Below, in pieces: positions 18,262 to 28,814 of a stretch of DNA of 64,000 bases (its first letter is position 1; each line of letters starts with the position of its first letter). The position numbers and the translations under genes are program-made. The DNA is from Billgrantia ethanolica (GTDB lineage: Bacteria; Pseudomonadota; Gammaproteobacteria; Pseudomonadales; Halomonadaceae): assembly GCF_021404305.1 (NCBI RefSeq), contig NZ_JABFTX010000001.1, forward strand, positions 1,426,001-1,490,000, read 5' to 3'. A model generated the notes under the pieces. The model saw only the letters and a list, made by a program, of their open reading frames with translations, was not told the origin of the DNA and searched no databases.

Positions 18262-18930
18262 CTAGATGGCCGTCTGTGCCTCCAGGAGCTGCAGCTCGCG
18301 CCCCAGCTCACGCGCCAGGCTCCGCGCCAGGCTCATGCCCACCTGCTCCACCGAAAGCGGCTCCGTCACCAGATCGGCCAGGCGCGTCATGGCCATGCCG
18401 GCATAGCCGCAGGGATTGATGCGAGCGAAGGGACTCAGGTCGGCATCGACATTGAGCGCAACGCCGTGATAACTGGCGCCGCGCCGGATACGCAAGCCCA
18501 GCGAGGCGATCTTGGCCTCGCCGACATAGACTCCGGGGGCATCGGGGCGTGCCCGCGCCTCGATGCCCTGCTCCGCCAGCACGGCGATGACGGCATTCTC
18601 CAGCGCCGAGACGAGATCCCTCACGCCAAGCCGACAGCGCTTGACGTCGATGAGGGGATAGAGCACCACCTGCCCCGGCCCATGGTAGGTCACCTGCCCG
18701 CCGCGATCCGTCTGTACCACCGGGATGTCGCCCGGCATCAGCAGGTGCTCGGGCTTGCCGGCCTGGCCCTGGGTGAAGACCGGCTCGTGCTCCACCAGCC
18801 AGAGCTGGTCCGCCGTCGCCTCGTCGCGGGTGTCTGTGAGTTCGCGCATGGCCTGCCATACCGGGAGGTAGGGACATCGGCCCAGGCGCCGAAGCTCTAT
18901 GGGGGCTGCCATAGCGAAGCTTGGCGGCAT
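18262..18930 (-). CDS. lipB: Octanoyltransferase
   Basis: The 222-aa enzyme transfers octanoate from acyl carrier protein to lipoyl domains, the step before LipA. It contains the conserved [12 protein letters not shown] loop, the catalytic Lys in KIASLGLRI and Cys in [11 protein letters not shown] 18930 directly follows the ybeD stop (TAGATG). A second candidate, ATG 18912 (MAAPIEL), cannot be excluded because neither has a strong Shine-Dalgarno sequence. Confidence 0.95.
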   Translation of the reverse strand: MPPSFAMAAPIELRRLGRCPYLPVWQAMRELTDTRDEATADQLWLVEHEPVFTQGQAGKPEHLLMPGDIPVVQTDRGGQVTYHGPGQVVLYPLIDVKRCRLGVRDLVSALENAVIAVLAEQGIEARARPDAPGVYVGEAKIASLGLRIRRGASYHGVALNVDADLSPFARINPCGYAGMAMTRLADLVTEPLSVEQVGMSLARSLARELGRELQLLEAQTAI

Positions 18931-19239
18931 CTATACCACCATGTGCACGCGGCCGGTGGCCTTGAGGTCGGCGAACAGCGCCTTGAGCTGCTCCTCACCG
19001 GTAGCCCGCAGGGTCAGCCTGACCGAAAGGTAACGGGCGGTACGGCTCTCGACGACCTCGATGCTTTCGGCATCGAAGCTGGCATCGTGGCGCAGCACCA
19101 CCTGGCACACAGTGGCGGTGAAATCCTCACCGGCATCGCCCACCACCTTGATGGGATAGTCGCAGGGAAAGGTGATGGTCGGCGCCGTTTGGTTTGCCGC
19201 CGGGGCTTGGCGCAGATCGCGCAGTTTGTCGTCTGACAT
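18931..19239 (-). CDS. ybeD: YbeD/DUF493 family protein
   Basis: The 102-aa protein has an ACT-like fold family assignment (DUF493), recognised from TFPCDYPIKVVG near residue 23 and the C-terminal LFADLKATGRVHMVV. The molecular role is unknown; in E. coli the gene sits between dacA and lipB, as here. It abuts lipB with no gap, so the two are translated together. Confidence 0.9.
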   Translation of the reverse strand: MSDDKLRDLRQAPAANQTAPTITFPCDYPIKVVGDAGEDFTATVCQVVLRHDASFDAESIEVVESRTARYLSVRLTLRATGEEQLKALFADLKATGRVHMVV

Positions 19240-19387
19240 GGCTCTCTCGGGGTCGTGGCTCTCTATCGATTTCCGACCAGATCTATTTCCACGTATTTTA
19301 CTCAGCTTTTACTCGGCTTTCACGCGACACCCAAGCCATCGGCACCCAAGCTGCCGCTGTCCAAGGCATGGCAAGGAGTGCCATGAA

Positions 19388-19408
19388 GGCGGCGCACGAG
19401 GCGCCGCC
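19388..19408. terminator. Hairpin downstream of dacA
   Basis: An 8-bp perfect GC stem (GGCGGCGC/GCGCCGCC, loop ACGAG) lies 24 bp beyond the dacA stop codon on the minus strand. There is no clear T-run. Confidence 0.45.
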
Positions 19409-19431
19409 TGTCTCGAATGACCTGGAACGAC

Positions 19432-20646
19432 CTAGAACCAGCCGCCCACCAGATTGCTGAAGAAACGCCGCACCTGATCGAACAGGCGCTTGAACAGCCC
19501 ACCCTCCTCGATCGTTTCCAAGGCTACCAGGGGGTGTTCGCCCACGACCTCGTCACCGAGACGTACCTCGAGGGTGCCGACCCGGTCGCCCAGGTTGATG
19601 GGAGCATTGAGGTCCTGGCGAATGTCCAGCCGCGCATGCAGCTCTTCGTTGCGCGCCCGCGGCAGGGTCATGGCCACGTCGCGGTCGACGCCGACACGCA
19701 GCTCGTTCTTCTCGCCGCCCCAGATACGGGGTGAGTTGAGCACCGCCCCCTGATCGTAGAGATTGAGGGTTTCGTAATAGCGAAAACCGTAGCTGAGCAG
19801 CTTCTGGGTCTCCTGTGCACGAGACTCCTCCGAGCTGGTGCCCATCACCACCGAAATCAGGCGCATGCCGTCGCGCTTGGCCGATGCCACCAGGCCGTAG
19901 CCCGCTTCGGTGGTCCAGCCGGTCTTGAGGCCGTCGACAGTGGGGTCGCGCCACAGCAGCCGGTTGCGGTTAGGCTGGCGAATGTCGTTGTAGGTGAAGT
20001 ATTTCTCGGCGTAGACCGCGTAATGCTCCGGGTAGTCATTGATGATGTACTGTGAGAGCAGCGCCATGTCGCGCGCCGATGAGTACTGCTCAGGATGCGG
20101 CAGCCCGGTGGCATTGGCAAAGCTGGTGTTGTGCAGCCCCAGGCGTGTGGCGTGCTGATTCATCAGATCGGCAAAAGGCGCCTCACCGCCTGCCAGGTGC
20201 TCGGCCACGGCCACGCTGGCATCGTTGCCCGACGAGATGATGATGCCGTAGAGCAGATCGCGGATGGAAACCTCGGTGTTGACCTCGATGAACATCTTGG
20301 AGCCGCCCGTGCGCCAGGCGTTCTCGCTGACACGCACCTTATCGTCCAGGTTGATGTTGCCACGATCGAGCTCCCGCTCCACCAGATAGGCGGTCATCAG
20401 CTTGGTCAGGCTGGCCGGCGGAAGACGCTCATCGGAGTTGTGCTCGACCAGCACCCTGCCGCTGTCCGCATCCATCAGAATCCAGGACTTGGCAGCGATC
20501 TGCGGCGGAGCCGGGATCATGGTCTGTGGGGTCGGCGTTGCCTGGGCCAGAGCCTTGGAGACGAACAGCAACAGGCCGAACAGAATCAGAGGCAGCAGCC
20601 GCCGATAGACGGGGGTGGACAACACTCGCATGGGCATGAATCTCAT
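19432..20646 (-). CDS. dacA: D-alanyl-D-alanine carboxypeptidase (PBP5/6 family)
   Basis: The 404-aa periplasmic enzyme removes the terminal D-Ala of peptidoglycan stem peptides. It has a signal peptide, catalytic ASLTK (Ser79), SGN in SSGNDAS and KTG in DGLKTGWT, then a beta-rich PBP5 C-domain and a C-terminal amphipathic anchor ending NLVGGWF. The frame starts upstream with a TTG. ATG 20646 is used here, but ATG 20637 or 20631 are equally possible because no clear ribosome site is visible. It follows rlpA in the same direction. Confidence 0.95.
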   Translation of the reverse strand: MRFMPMRVLSTPVYRRLLPLILFGLLLFVSKALAQATPTPQTMIPAPPQIAAKSWILMDADSGRVLVEHNSDERLPPASLTKLMTAYLVERELDRGNINLDDKVRVSENAWRTGGSKMFIEVNTEVSIRDLLYGIIISSGNDASVAVAEHLAGGEAPFADLMNQHATRLGLHNTSFANATGLPHPEQYSSARDMALLSQYIINDYPEHYAVYAEKYFTYNDIRQPNRNRLLWRDPTVDGLKTGWTTEAGYGLVASAKRDGMRLISVVMGTSSEESRAQETQKLLSYGFRYYETLNLYDQGAVLNSPRIWGGEKNELRVGVDRDVAMTLPRARNEELHARLDIRQDLNAPINLGDRVGTLEVRLGDEVVGEHPLVALETIEEGGLFKRLFDQVRRFFSNLVGGWF

Positions 20647-20681
20647 CACTACGTCGAGAAAGGTCAAGGGAACGGCGCGAC

Positions 20682-21695
20682 TCAGTCGGCGCCGTTGACA
20701 ATAAAGGCTTGTTCGAAGCCGGCACGTCTCAGCTCAGCGCGCACAGGTTCGACCTGTCCGGCGTGGGCCAGAGGGCCGACCTGGACACGATACATGCCGG
20801 TGGCATCCGCCACCCGCACGGGGTGGGACAGCTCGCTTTCGAGGCGCGCCTTGAGCGCCCGAGCGTTGTCGGCGGATCCCAGCGCGGCGATCTGCAGAAA
20901 GATCGGCATGTCGCCGCCGCTGGCGGCCTGGCTGGACGCTGCACTCGGTGCAGCAGTGCCGGCGCTCGCCGTCGGAGCACTGGCCTGCTGCGGCGCCGAG
21001 CTGGCCTGCTGCGGCGCCGGATTGCTGCGCGGAGTCGCCTGAGCCGCTGTTTGGACAGCGCCAGAGGAATTTCGGTTCGCGCCGTTACCGCCATTTTCGG
21101 CCAGCCACACCTCCGCATCGATCGCTTCGACCTTGACCCGACCGGTGCCGCGCTCGAGGATGTCGAGCCGTGCCGCTGCCGCGTAGGAGAGGTCGATCTC
21201 GCGATCGTTGTGGAAGGGGCCGCGGTCGTTGACCCGGACGATGACCGAGCGACCGTTCTCGAGGCTGGTGACACGCGCATAGGTAGGCAGCGGCAGGGAA
21301 CGGTGAGCCGCGGTCATCTCGTACATGTCGTAGATTTCGCCATTGGACGTGGCGTATCCATGGAATTTCTCACCGTACCAGGAAGCCGTCCCCTGGCGGG
21401 TGTAGCCTCGCGCATCGGGCAGCACGTTGTAGGTCTTGCCCCACACCTCGTAAACGGGACGATTGCCGCCGCGAGAGTGCGGCTCCACGCGCGGCACGGC
21501 ATCGGGAATCTGGCTGACGTCCGGCGGATTGTCCGGATAGGCATCGCTGTTCATGGCATAGCGACCGCCACCGCTGGATGGTGCCGGAGCGGGCTGTCTA
21601 TCGGTGCTGTCACGCTGAGGCGAGGTCGTCGGCCCGCTGCTCGCACAGCCCGCCAGCAGAGCGGTAACGGCGAGCACGATCGGCAGCGCTTTCAT
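20682..21695 (-). CDS. rlpA: Septal ring lytic transglycosylase RlpA, lipoprotein with SPOR domain
   Basis: The 337-aa outer-membrane lipoprotein has lipobox LAGC near residue 16. Its double-psi beta-barrel RlpA domain begins at GTASWYGEKFHG (catalytic Glu region) and runs to VNDRGPFHNDREIDLS. A Pro/Ala/Gln linker follows, then a C-terminal SPOR domain for denuded glycan at the septum. ATG 21695 has AAGGGAA upstream. An alternative ATG 21710 overlaps the mltB stop as ATGA. Proteins of this type cleave glycan strands lacking stem peptides during daughter-cell separation. Confidence 0.93.
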   Translation of the reverse strand: MKALPIVLAVTALLAGCASSGPTTSPQRDSTDRQPAPAPSSGGGRYAMNSDAYPDNPPDVSQIPDAVPRVEPHSRGGNRPVYEVWGKTYNVLPDARGYTRQGTASWYGEKFHGYATSNGEIYDMYEMTAAHRSLPLPTYARVTSLENGRSVIVRVNDRGPFHNDREIDLSYAAAARLDILERGTGRVKVEAIDAEVWLAENGGNGANRNSSGAVQTAAQATPRSNPAPQQASSAPQQASAPTASAGTAAPSAASSQAASGGDMPIFLQIAALGSADNARALKARLESELSHPVRVADATGMYRVQVGPLAHAGQVEPVRAELRRAGFEQAFIVNGAD

Positions 21696-21706
21696 GGCGT
21701 TTCCCT

Positions 21707-22765
21707 TCATTCGACGGATCCGTTCTGCGGCAGAGGGCCGAGTTCGCGCATCGCGGCGATCTTTTCGGCCAGCTCGGTCACGGCCATGGCATAAAGATGG
21801 CTGTGGTTGTAACGGGTGATGACGTAGAAATTCTCATGACCGAGCCGATAGCGCCAGCTCGATTCATCCGCTTCCAGCGCCAACGGAATGACCCGCTGCT
21901 CGCCCTCGAGCTCGCCCTGGGAGGCGACGCCCGCCCGCTCCAGCTCGCTCATTTCGACGTAGGGTCGCTGAGTGCGATTGAAATCGATACCGGAAGGCGG
22001 CCCATCGGAAGGCCCCTGGGCTTCGGCATAGATCGGCTCGCCGGGGCGCCAGCCGTGTTCGGCGAAGTAGTTGCCCACGCTGCCGATGGCATCGACGGGG
22101 TTGGTCCACAGGTTGCGCTGCCCGTCGCCGTCGAAATCGACCGCGTAGGCGCGGTAGCTGGTCGGAATGAATTGTGGATAGCCCATGGCGCCGGCATAGG
22201 AGCCCTTGAGGCTGCCGGGATCCACCTCCTGCTCGTGGGTGATCTCGAGGAAGGCCGCCAGCTCGCCGCGGAAGAAATTGCCGCGCACCGGGTGATGGAA
22301 AGCCAGGGTCGAGAGCGAGTCGATAACGCGATGACGTCCGGTAAACCGGCCGTAGCTGGTTTCGACGCCGATGATGGCCGCGATCACCTCTGGCGGCACG
22401 CCGTATTCGGCATAGGCGCGCTCGAAAGCATCCTCGTGGGCTTCGATGAAATCCACCCCACGCGCGATGCGCTCCGGCTGCAGGAAGATCTCGCGATACT
22501 CGTCCCAACGCAGCCGGCGCTCCGCCGCCCCCTCCATGGCATCGAGCACGCCCTGCTGAAAGACGGCTTGTTGCAGCGCCATCTCGAGCCAATCGCGTTC
22601 GATGCCGCGCTCGGCCAATTCATCCACCAGTTGCTTTGCCCCCTCATGCTGGGCAGGGGTGAAATCCGCCGCCTGGAGAGACGGTACCATCAGGCCCAGC
22701 ACCGTTGCCGCCACAGCGGCAACTCGAGGTCCTTTCCACCCTTTCCACTTCCACTCAGGCGTCAT
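21707..22765 (-). CDS. mltB: Lytic murein transglycosylase B
   Basis: The 352-aa SLT family 3 enzyme cleaves the MurNAc-GlcNAc bond with formation of anhydroMurNAc. The catalytic Glu is in IGVETSYGRFTG. The conserved MGYPQFIPTSYRAYAVDFDG and WTNPVDAIGSVGNYF segments follow. The N-terminus is a hydrophobic signal segment without an obvious lipobox Cys, so this is probably a periplasmic form. The reading frame could begin at a GTG at 22819, but ATG 22765 (MTPEWKWKG) gives a proper signal peptide and has GGGAG upstream. Confidence 0.95.
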   Translation of the reverse strand: MTPEWKWKGWKGPRVAAVAATVLGLMVPSLQAADFTPAQHEGAKQLVDELAERGIERDWLEMALQQAVFQQGVLDAMEGAAERRLRWDEYREIFLQPERIARGVDFIEAHEDAFERAYAEYGVPPEVIAAIIGVETSYGRFTGRHRVIDSLSTLAFHHPVRGNFFRGELAAFLEITHEQEVDPGSLKGSYAGAMGYPQFIPTSYRAYAVDFDGDGQRNLWTNPVDAIGSVGNYFAEHGWRPGEPIYAEAQGPSDGPPSGIDFNRTQRPYVEMSELERAGVASQGELEGEQRVIPLALEADESSWRYRLGHENFYVITRYNHSHLYAMAVTELAEKIAAMRELGPLPQNGSVE

Positions 22766-22819
22766 GCTTCTGCCACTCCCTGACCGGGGCATTGTCGCTC
22801 GAACCCACGCCGCCGCCAC

Positions 22820-23974
22820 CTAACGCGGCAACAGACGACGGTGTCCGTGAATCGACATGAGAATACCGAATCCCGCCAGCAAGGTCACGCTGGAGGTGCC
22901 GCCGTAGCTCACCAGCGGTAGCGGAACGCCGACCACCGGCAAAATGCCGCTGACCATGCCGACATTGACGAAGACGTAGATGAAGAAGGTCAGGATGATG
23001 CTGCCCCCCAACAGCCGGCCGAAGGTGTCGTGCGACGCCATGGCCAGCCACAGCCCGCGCAGCACGATCAGCAGATAGAGAAGCAGGATCAGCAGCATGC
23101 CGACCAGGCCGAACTCCTCACCGAGCACCGCCACGATGAAGTCAGTGTGACGCTCGGGCAGGAATTCGAGCTGCGACTGGGTGCCCTGGAGCCAGCCCTT
23201 GCCCCACAGGCCGCCGCTGCCAATGGCCGTGGTCGATTGAATGATGTTCCAGCCTGCCCCCAGCGGGTCGCTCTCCGGATTGAGGAAGGTCAAAACCCGC
23301 TGACGCTGGTAATTGTGAAGATTCATCCACAGCAGGGGCAGCGCCGACGCCGCGGCAACGGAAAGAAAGAGGATGAAGCGCCAGGAGAGCCCGGCCAGCA
23401 GCACCACGAACACGCCGGCACAGGCCACCAGCAGCGAGGTTCCCAGGTCCGGCTGCTTGGCGATCAACACCACGGGCAGGCCCAGCAGCACGGCACACAC
23501 CAGCAGATCCTTCCAGCGCGGTGGCAGTTCACGCCGGCTCAGCCAGGCCGCCAGCATCAGCGGCATCACCAGTTTCATCAGTTCCGAGGGCTGGAAGCGT
23601 ATCACCCCGGGAATCACCAGCCAGCGCCGTGCTCCCATACCGACGTCCCCCACCAGCTCGACGGCAACCAGCATCAGCAGTCCGACAGCATAGAGCAGCA
23701 GCGCCCAGCGCATCAGGGTGGCCGGCGGCAGCTGAGCCAGCGCCAGCATGATCACGAACGCCACCACGAAACGCGTTGCCTGGGCCATCACCACTTCGAT
23801 GCGCTGGCCGCTGGCGCTGTAGAGCACGCCCAGCCCGACCGTCAGCAGAATCACCAGCAACAGCAGCAGCCAGGGATCGAGATGCGTGCGCTCCCAGATG
23901 CTCTTGCGCCGCGAAATGCCGCTTTCCGGCGCTCGCACCGGCCGGGCGCGCAGCCCATTCATCAAGCCGAACAT
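22820..23974 (-). CDS. rodA: Peptidoglycan glycosyltransferase RodA
   Basis: The 384-aa SEDS family membrane protein has about ten transmembrane segments and polymerises glycan for cell elongation with PBP2. Signature regions include AKQPDLGTSLLV, GSGGLWGKGWLQGTQ, PERHTDFIVAVLGEEFG and PLVSYGGTS. It starts 3 bp after the mrdA stop, the classic mrdA-rodA pair. Confidence 0.97.
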   Translation of the reverse strand: MFGLMNGLRARPVRAPESGISRRKSIWERTHLDPWLLLLLVILLTVGLGVLYSASGQRIEVVMAQATRFVVAFVIMLALAQLPPATLMRWALLLYAVGLLMLVAVELVGDVGMGARRWLVIPGVIRFQPSELMKLVMPLMLAAWLSRRELPPRWKDLLVCAVLLGLPVVLIAKQPDLGTSLLVACAGVFVVLLAGLSWRFILFLSVAAASALPLLWMNLHNYQRQRVLTFLNPESDPLGAGWNIIQSTTAIGSGGLWGKGWLQGTQSQLEFLPERHTDFIVAVLGEEFGLVGMLLILLLYLLIVLRGLWLAMASHDTFGRLLGGSIILTFFIYVFVNVGMVSGILPVVGVPLPLVSYGGTSSVTLLAGFGILMSIHGHRRLLPR

Positions 23975-23977
23975 CGC

Positions 23978-25888
23978 TCAGTTCCCCGCCACGGTGCTGT
24001 CATCGTTTTCCATCGCCTCGCGGATCTCCTCTGCATCGGGCGCCTCTTCCTCCTCCAGCAGCCAGGCATCGGTCATCGCCCGCGCCAGATGGGCGGCATG
24101 GGTACTGCCGCCACCGGCGTTCTCCACGATCACCGAAACGGCGATCTGCGGATCCTCCAACGGGGCAAAGGCCATGAACAGGGCGTGATCGCGCAGCCGC
24201 TCGGCCAGCTCCTCGGCGTTGTAGCGCTGATCCTGGCCCAGCGAGAACACCTGCGCGGTGCCCGACTTGCCGGCCATGCGGTACTTCAGGCCCACGCCGG
24301 TTCGCCGCGCCGTCCCTTCACTGCCGGTCAGCACTTTCTCCATGCCGGAGAAGACACGGTCCCACCAGACGTCGTTCTGAACGACGATGTCGTCGGGGGT
24401 CTCGGGCAGCTCGACGGGCACCGGCTCGTCGCCGATCCGGCTCGCCAGGCGCGGCTTGACCCATTGACCGCGGTTGGCAAGTACCGCCGTGGCGGTTGCC
24501 AGCTGCAGCGGCGTGACCTGCCAGTAGCCCTGGCCGATGCCCACCGACAGCGTCTCGCCTGGAAACCAGGGCTGATTGAAACGCGCCCGTTTCCACTCCC
24601 GCGACGGCATCAGCGCCCCGCTCTCGCCGAACACATCGTGACCGACGCGCTGGCCGAAGCCGAAGGCGCTCATTTGCGTATGCAGGCGGTCGATGCCCAT
24701 CTCATGGGCCAGCGAGTAGTAATAAGTATTATTGGAGACGGCGATGGAGCGCTCCATGTCCACTCGCCCGTGCCCCCAGCGCAGCCAGTTGCGATAGCGC
24801 CGGCTGTCGTTGGGTAGCTGATAGAAGCCGGGGTCGTTGATGACACGATCCGGCGTGATCACCCCTTCCACCAGACCTGCCAGGGCCAGAAACGGCTTGA
24901 TCGTGGAACCGGGCGGGTACTGACCGCGGATCGCCCGGTTGAACAGCGGCAGATCGATGTCCTCCTGTAACGCCCGGTAGGAAGCGAAATCGATGCCGGT
25001 GACGAACTGATTGCTGTCGAAGCCTGGCGCCGACACCATGGCCAGGATCTCCCCTGTAGCGGGAACGACGGCCACGATGGAGCCGCGCCGGCCATCGAGC
25101 AGCTCGTAAGCGAGGCTCTGCAGATCGCGGTCCAGGGTCAGGGTCAGGTTCTGCCCCGGCACGGGATCGGTACGGCCAAGTTCACGCAACACGCGGCCAC
25201 GCGCATTGGTTTCCACCTGGCGCAGTCCGGCCTGACCGTGCAATACGTCTTCGTAGAAGCGTTCCACGCCGGTCTTGCCGATGAAGTGCGTACCCGCATA
25301 GCGCCCCGGGTCGAGGGTCTTGATCTCTTCGGCATTGATGCGACCGACGTAGCCAAGAGCATGAGCCATGATATTCGCGTCGGGGTAGAAGCGCAGCAAC
25401 TGGGCCTCCACCTCGACCCCGGGCAAACGGTGTCTATTTACTGCCAGCCGAGCGATCTGGACCTCGTCGAGATCGCTCATCAGCAGCGCGGGCTGGAAAG
25501 GTCGCTGCGGCTGGCGGGCGCGAATGCGGAATCCCTCCGCCGCTTCTGGCGTCAGCTCCAGCAGCTCCTCGAGCCGGTCCAGCGTGGCATCGAGATTTTC
25601 GGCCCTCTCACGTATCAACGTCAGGTTGTAGGTCGGACGGTTCTCGGCCAGCAGCATGCCGTTGCGGTCGAAGATCAAGCCACGGGTCGGCGGCAGCGGT
25701 TCCACCCGTACGCGGTTCTTCTCGGAACGGGTGGTGTAGACCTCGTGCTGGACCACTTGCAGATAGACGAGCCGACCCGACAGCAACCCGGTCAGGAGCA
25801 GGATCGTCAATACGGCAAGCAGCGCGCGTACGCGAAAGATGCGCAGCTCCTGCTCGGGGTTCTTGAGGGTGTCACGGCGGTCGCGCAT
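23978..25888 (-). CDS. mrdA: Penicillin-binding protein 2 (elongation transpeptidase)
   Basis: The 636-aa class B PBP is anchored by one N-terminal transmembrane helix. It has a pedestal domain and a transpeptidase domain with STIK (Ser near 328), SNN in AVSNNTYYY and KSG in AGKSGTAQV. It is the partner of RodA in side-wall synthesis. ATG 25888 (MRDRRDTLKNP) is chosen over a GTG at 25906. The C-terminus is acidic (EEEEAPDAEE). Confidence 0.96.
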   Translation of the reverse strand: MRDRRDTLKNPEQELRIFRVRALLAVLTILLLTGLLSGRLVYLQVVQHEVYTTRSEKNRVRVEPLPPTRGLIFDRNGMLLAENRPTYNLTLIRERAENLDATLDRLEELLELTPEAAEGFRIRARQPQRPFQPALLMSDLDEVQIARLAVNRHRLPGVEVEAQLLRFYPDANIMAHALGYVGRINAEEIKTLDPGRYAGTHFIGKTGVERFYEDVLHGQAGLRQVETNARGRVLRELGRTDPVPGQNLTLTLDRDLQSLAYELLDGRRGSIVAVVPATGEILAMVSAPGFDSNQFVTGIDFASYRALQEDIDLPLFNRAIRGQYPPGSTIKPFLALAGLVEGVITPDRVINDPGFYQLPNDSRRYRNWLRWGHGRVDMERSIAVSNNTYYYSLAHEMGIDRLHTQMSAFGFGQRVGHDVFGESGALMPSREWKRARFNQPWFPGETLSVGIGQGYWQVTPLQLATATAVLANRGQWVKPRLASRIGDEPVPVELPETPDDIVVQNDVWWDRVFSGMEKVLTGSEGTARRTGVGLKYRMAGKSGTAQVFSLGQDQRYNAEELAERLRDHALFMAFAPLEDPQIAVSVIVENAGGGSTHAAHLARAMTDAWLLEEEEAPDAEEIREAMENDDSTVAGN

Positions 25889-25927
25889 GCCGACAATAGG
25901 TCTCACTCAGTTTCGGTAAGGCGCCGT

Positions 25928-26395
25928 TCAGCGGTGGTAGGGATGCCCCACCAGCAGGGTCCAGGCGCGATAGAGCTGTTCGGCCAGAATCACCCTGACC
26001 AGTGGATGCGGCAGCGTCAGCGACGACAGTGACCAGCGTCGATCGGCGCCCGCGGAGAGCTCCGGGGCCAGGCCATCCGGCCCACCCACCAGCAGCACCA
26101 CCTCACGCCCTTCGAGCCGCCAGCTCTCGGCCTCCTGAGCCAGACGCTCGGTGCTCCAGGCTCGCCCGCCGACTTCCAGCGCCACGACGAATTCATCGCC
26201 CCGCAGCCGCTCCCGTATGCGCTTGGCTTCCAACGCCACGGCCTTGGCAGTATCGGCATTCTTGCCACGCTGACCGGGTGCGATCTCCTCGATCTCCAGA
26301 GCGAAGTCGCGCGGCAGGCGCTTGCGGTACTCCTCCACTCCTTCGTTGACCCAGCCAGGCATGCGGGTACCGACCGCCAACAGGCGGATCTTCAT
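25928..26395 (-). CDS. rlmH: 23S rRNA pseudouridine-1915 N3-methyltransferase
   Basis: The 155-aa SPOUT methyltransferase has exactly the E. coli RlmH length. LLVGGPDGL and the C-terminal [19 protein letters not shown] form the SAM-binding knot. The longer open frame to 26443 is dismissed: ATG 26395 (MKIRLLAVG) overlaps the rsfS stop as ATGA and matches the family start. Confidence 0.97.
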   Translation of the reverse strand: MKIRLLAVGTRMPGWVNEGVEEYRKRLPRDFALEIEEIAPGQRGKNADTAKAVALEAKRIRERLRGDEFVVALEVGGRAWSTERLAQEAESWRLEGREVVLLVGGPDGLAPELSAGADRRWSLSSLTLPHPLVRVILAEQLYRAWTLLVGHPYHR

Positions 26396-26751
26396 GCGCC
26401 GCCCTGCTCCTGATGCTCGCCATCGCTTGGCAGATCGGCCCACAGCCGCTCCAGGTCATAGAGCTGGCGAGTCTCGGGCAGCATGACATGCACGACGAGA
26501 TCGCCGAGGTCGACCAGCACCCAGTCGGAGCCGGCCTGCCCCTCGACCCCCAAGGGCTGAATGCCACTGGCCTTGGCCCGCTCGACCACATGGTCGGCCA
26601 GCGCCATCACATGACGGGTGGAAGTACCGCTGGCCACTACCATCAGGTCGGTGACACTGGTCAGCCGTGAGACATCGAGCAGCGCGACATCCTTGGCCTT
26701 GAGATCCTCCAGTGCATCTACCACCAGTGTCTTGAGCGATTCGTTATGCAT
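26392..26751 (-). CDS. rsfS: Ribosomal silencing factor RsfS
   Basis: This 119-aa Iojap-family protein binds uL14 and blocks subunit joining during starvation. Recognised from [19 protein letters not shown] and [15 protein letters not shown]. Start ATG 26751 is preceded by GAGGGG. It is coupled to rlmH by ATGA, with nadD 66 bp upstream. Confidence 0.96.
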   Translation of the reverse strand: MHNESLKTLVVDALEDLKAKDVALLDVSRLTSVTDLMVVASGTSTRHVMALADHVVERAKASGIQPLGVEGQAGSDWVLVDLGDLVVHVMLPETRQLYDLERLWADLPSDGEHQEQGGA

Positions 26752-26817
26752 AGCCCCTCATCAACGGGAAGTCTTGGACGCCGCCATTGTAGCGTCTTGG
26801 GCAGCCGCTGGCAGCGT

Positions 26818-27516
26818 TCAAGAGTGACGATACAGCGAGGCAGCAGCGATTCTTCTCTCCACTGCCTCCGGCAGCAGGTAACGCACGCTGCGCCCCTCCG
26901 CCAGACGCTGGCGTATCGACGTCGCCGAAAGCGCCATCCGCGTGGGCAATGCCAGGCGCAGCAGGCCGCCTGCAGCGCGCCGCATGAGAAGCTCGGGTCT
27001 ATCGACCTCACGCCCGGCGATCAGTTCGGCCAGCGCGGGAGAAAGGGGTTCGGCGTGGTCGGGGCGGTCGATGACGACCAGATGAGCCAGCTCGAACAGC
27101 CGCCGTGGCTCGTGCCAGTCGGCCAGACGCAGAAAGGCGTCATGACCCAGCGCCATGATCAGGCGCGCCTCGCGACCGTACTCGTCGCGCAGGCTGGCCA
27201 AGGTATCGACAGTGTACGACGGGCCGTCGCGCTCGAGCTCGCGCCCATCGGCCACCAGTCCCGGCGTATCGCCTATTCCCAGCCTCAGCAGGTCCAAGCG
27301 CTCCTGTGGCGACACCTGGGGCCTGTCGCGCAATGGCGGCAGACATGCCGGCACCATGTGCACACGATCGAGCGCCAGCGCCTCGTGCAGCTCCAGGGCG
27401 CTGCGCAGGTGTCCCAGATGTACGGGATCGAAAGTGCCGCCGAACATGGCCACGCGCGGCGGCTCGAGAGGCCTCACGATCTGCTGGGAGGGCAAGGCGC
27501 CGCTCTGCGCCGTCAC
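26818..27516 (-). CDS. nadD: Nicotinate-nucleotide adenylyltransferase
   Basis: This 232-aa NAD biosynthesis enzyme converts nicotinate mononucleotide to deamido-NAD. It has the nucleotidyltransferase motif [11 protein letters not shown] and the C-terminal SATSIRQRL. Start is GTG 27516, which overlaps the proA stop as GTGA, so nadD is translationally coupled to proA. Confidence 0.96.
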   Translation of the reverse strand: MTAQSGALPSQQIVRPLEPPRVAMFGGTFDPVHLGHLRSALELHEALALDRVHMVPACLPPLRDRPQVSPQERLDLLRLGIGDTPGLVADGRELERDGPSYTVDTLASLRDEYGREARLIMALGHDAFLRLADWHEPRRLFELAHLVVIDRPDHAEPLSPALAELIAGREVDRPELLMRRAAGGLLRLALPTRMALSATSIRQRLAEGRSVRYLLPEAVERRIAAASLYRHS

Positions 27517-28814
27517 TGCCGTACCTGACCGTCGCCCAGCACCACGTACTTGCGCGTGGTCAGTCCCTCGAGCCCGACCGGGCCTCGCGCATGCAGCTTG
27601 TCGGTGGAGATGCCGATCTCCGCGCCCAAGCCGTACTCGAAGCCATCGGCAAAACGGGTCGAGGCATTGACCATCACCGAGCTCGAGTCGACCTCGGCCA
27701 TGAAACGCCGCGCCAGCCCGTAATCTTCGGTCACGATGGCGTCGGTGTGGTGCGAACCATAGCGCTCGATGTGCTCGATGGCAGCTTCCATGCCGTCGAC
27801 CACGCGAATGGCCAGGACCGGCGCCAGGTATTCGGTGTACCAGTCCTCTTCGCTTGCAGCTGCGATACCCTCGAGAATGGCCCGGCTACGCTCACAGCCA
27901 CGCAACTCGACCCCGTGCGCGGCGTAGGCTCGTGCCAGGCGCGGCAGCAGCGCCTCGGCCACCGGCGCATCGACGAGCAGGGTCTCCATGGTGTTGCAGG
28001 TACCGTAGCGATGCGTCTTGGCATTGACGGCGATTGCCAGTGCCTTCTCGGGATCGGCCGTGGCATCGATATAGACGTGGCAGACACCGTCCAGATGCTT
28101 GATCACCGGTACCCGCGCCTCGCGCGAGATACGCTCGATCAGCGACTTGCCGCCCCGGGGAATGATCACGTCCACGTATTCGGGCATGGTGATCAGCTGG
28201 CCCACCGCGGCACGGTCAGTGGTGGCCACCACCTGCACCGCCGCCTCCGGCAGGCCGGCATCGCGCAGCCCTGCGCGAATGCAGGCGGCAATGGCAGCAT
28301 TGGAGTCCCGCGCCTCGGAGCCGCCGCGCAGGATGCTGGCGTTGCCCGATTTCAGGCACAGGCTGGCGGCCTCCATGGTCACGTTGGGCCGCGACTCGTA
28401 GATGATGCCGATCACGCCCAGCGGCACGCGCATCTGACCCACCTGAATGCCGCTGGGGCGGTAGCGCAACCCCTCGATCTCGCCCACGGGATCGGGCAGT
28501 GCCGCCACTTGCTCGAGACCTTCGATCATGCCATCGATACGTGCATCGTTGAGCGCCAGACGATCGAGCAGGGCTGCCTCGAGGCCATTGTCACGGCCAC
28601 GCGCCAGATCGGCAGCGTTGGCCTCGAGTATCTGACCGCGGCAACGCTGCAGATGCTCGGCCATGGCCAGCAGGGCACGGTTCTTGTCCCCCGTCATGGC
28701 GCGACGCATCTGAGTGGCGGCGGCACGTGCCGCCTGGCCGAGGCCAGCCATGTAGGCAACGACATCGTCGATCTGGTTGACGCTGGTTTCGGTTTGGGAG
28801 GCGTGAGCGGTCAT
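27513..28814 (-). CDS. proA: Gamma-glutamyl phosphate reductase
   Basis: This 433-aa aldehyde-dehydrogenase-fold enzyme reduces gamma-glutamyl phosphate to glutamate semialdehyde in proline synthesis. It has the catalytic Cys in [12 protein letters not shown], plus [12 protein letters not shown] and [11 protein letters not shown] 28814 ([10 protein letters not shown]) is chosen; the frame continues without sense to 28892. A candidate AGGAGA lies about 12 bp upstream. Proline synthesis matters for osmotic adaptation in halophiles, but no salt-regulated element is visible. Confidence 0.96.
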   Translation of the reverse strand: MTAHASQTETSVNQIDDVVAYMAGLGQAARAAATQMRRAMTGDKNRALLAMAEHLQRCRGQILEANAADLARGRDNGLEAALLDRLALNDARIDGMIEGLEQVAALPDPVGEIEGLRYRPSGIQVGQMRVPLGVIGIIYESRPNVTMEAASLCLKSGNASILRGGSEARDSNAAIAACIRAGLRDAGLPEAAVQVVATTDRAAVGQLITMPEYVDVIIPRGGKSLIERISREARVPVIKHLDGVCHVYIDATADPEKALAIAVNAKTHRYGTCNTMETLLVDAPVAEALLPRLARAYAAHGVELRGCERSRAILEGIAAASEEDWYTEYLAPVLAIRVVDGMEAAIEHIERYGSHHTDAIVTEDYGLARRFMAEVDSSSVMVNASTRFADGFEYGLGAEIGISTDKLHARGPVGLEGLTTRKYVVLGDGQVRQ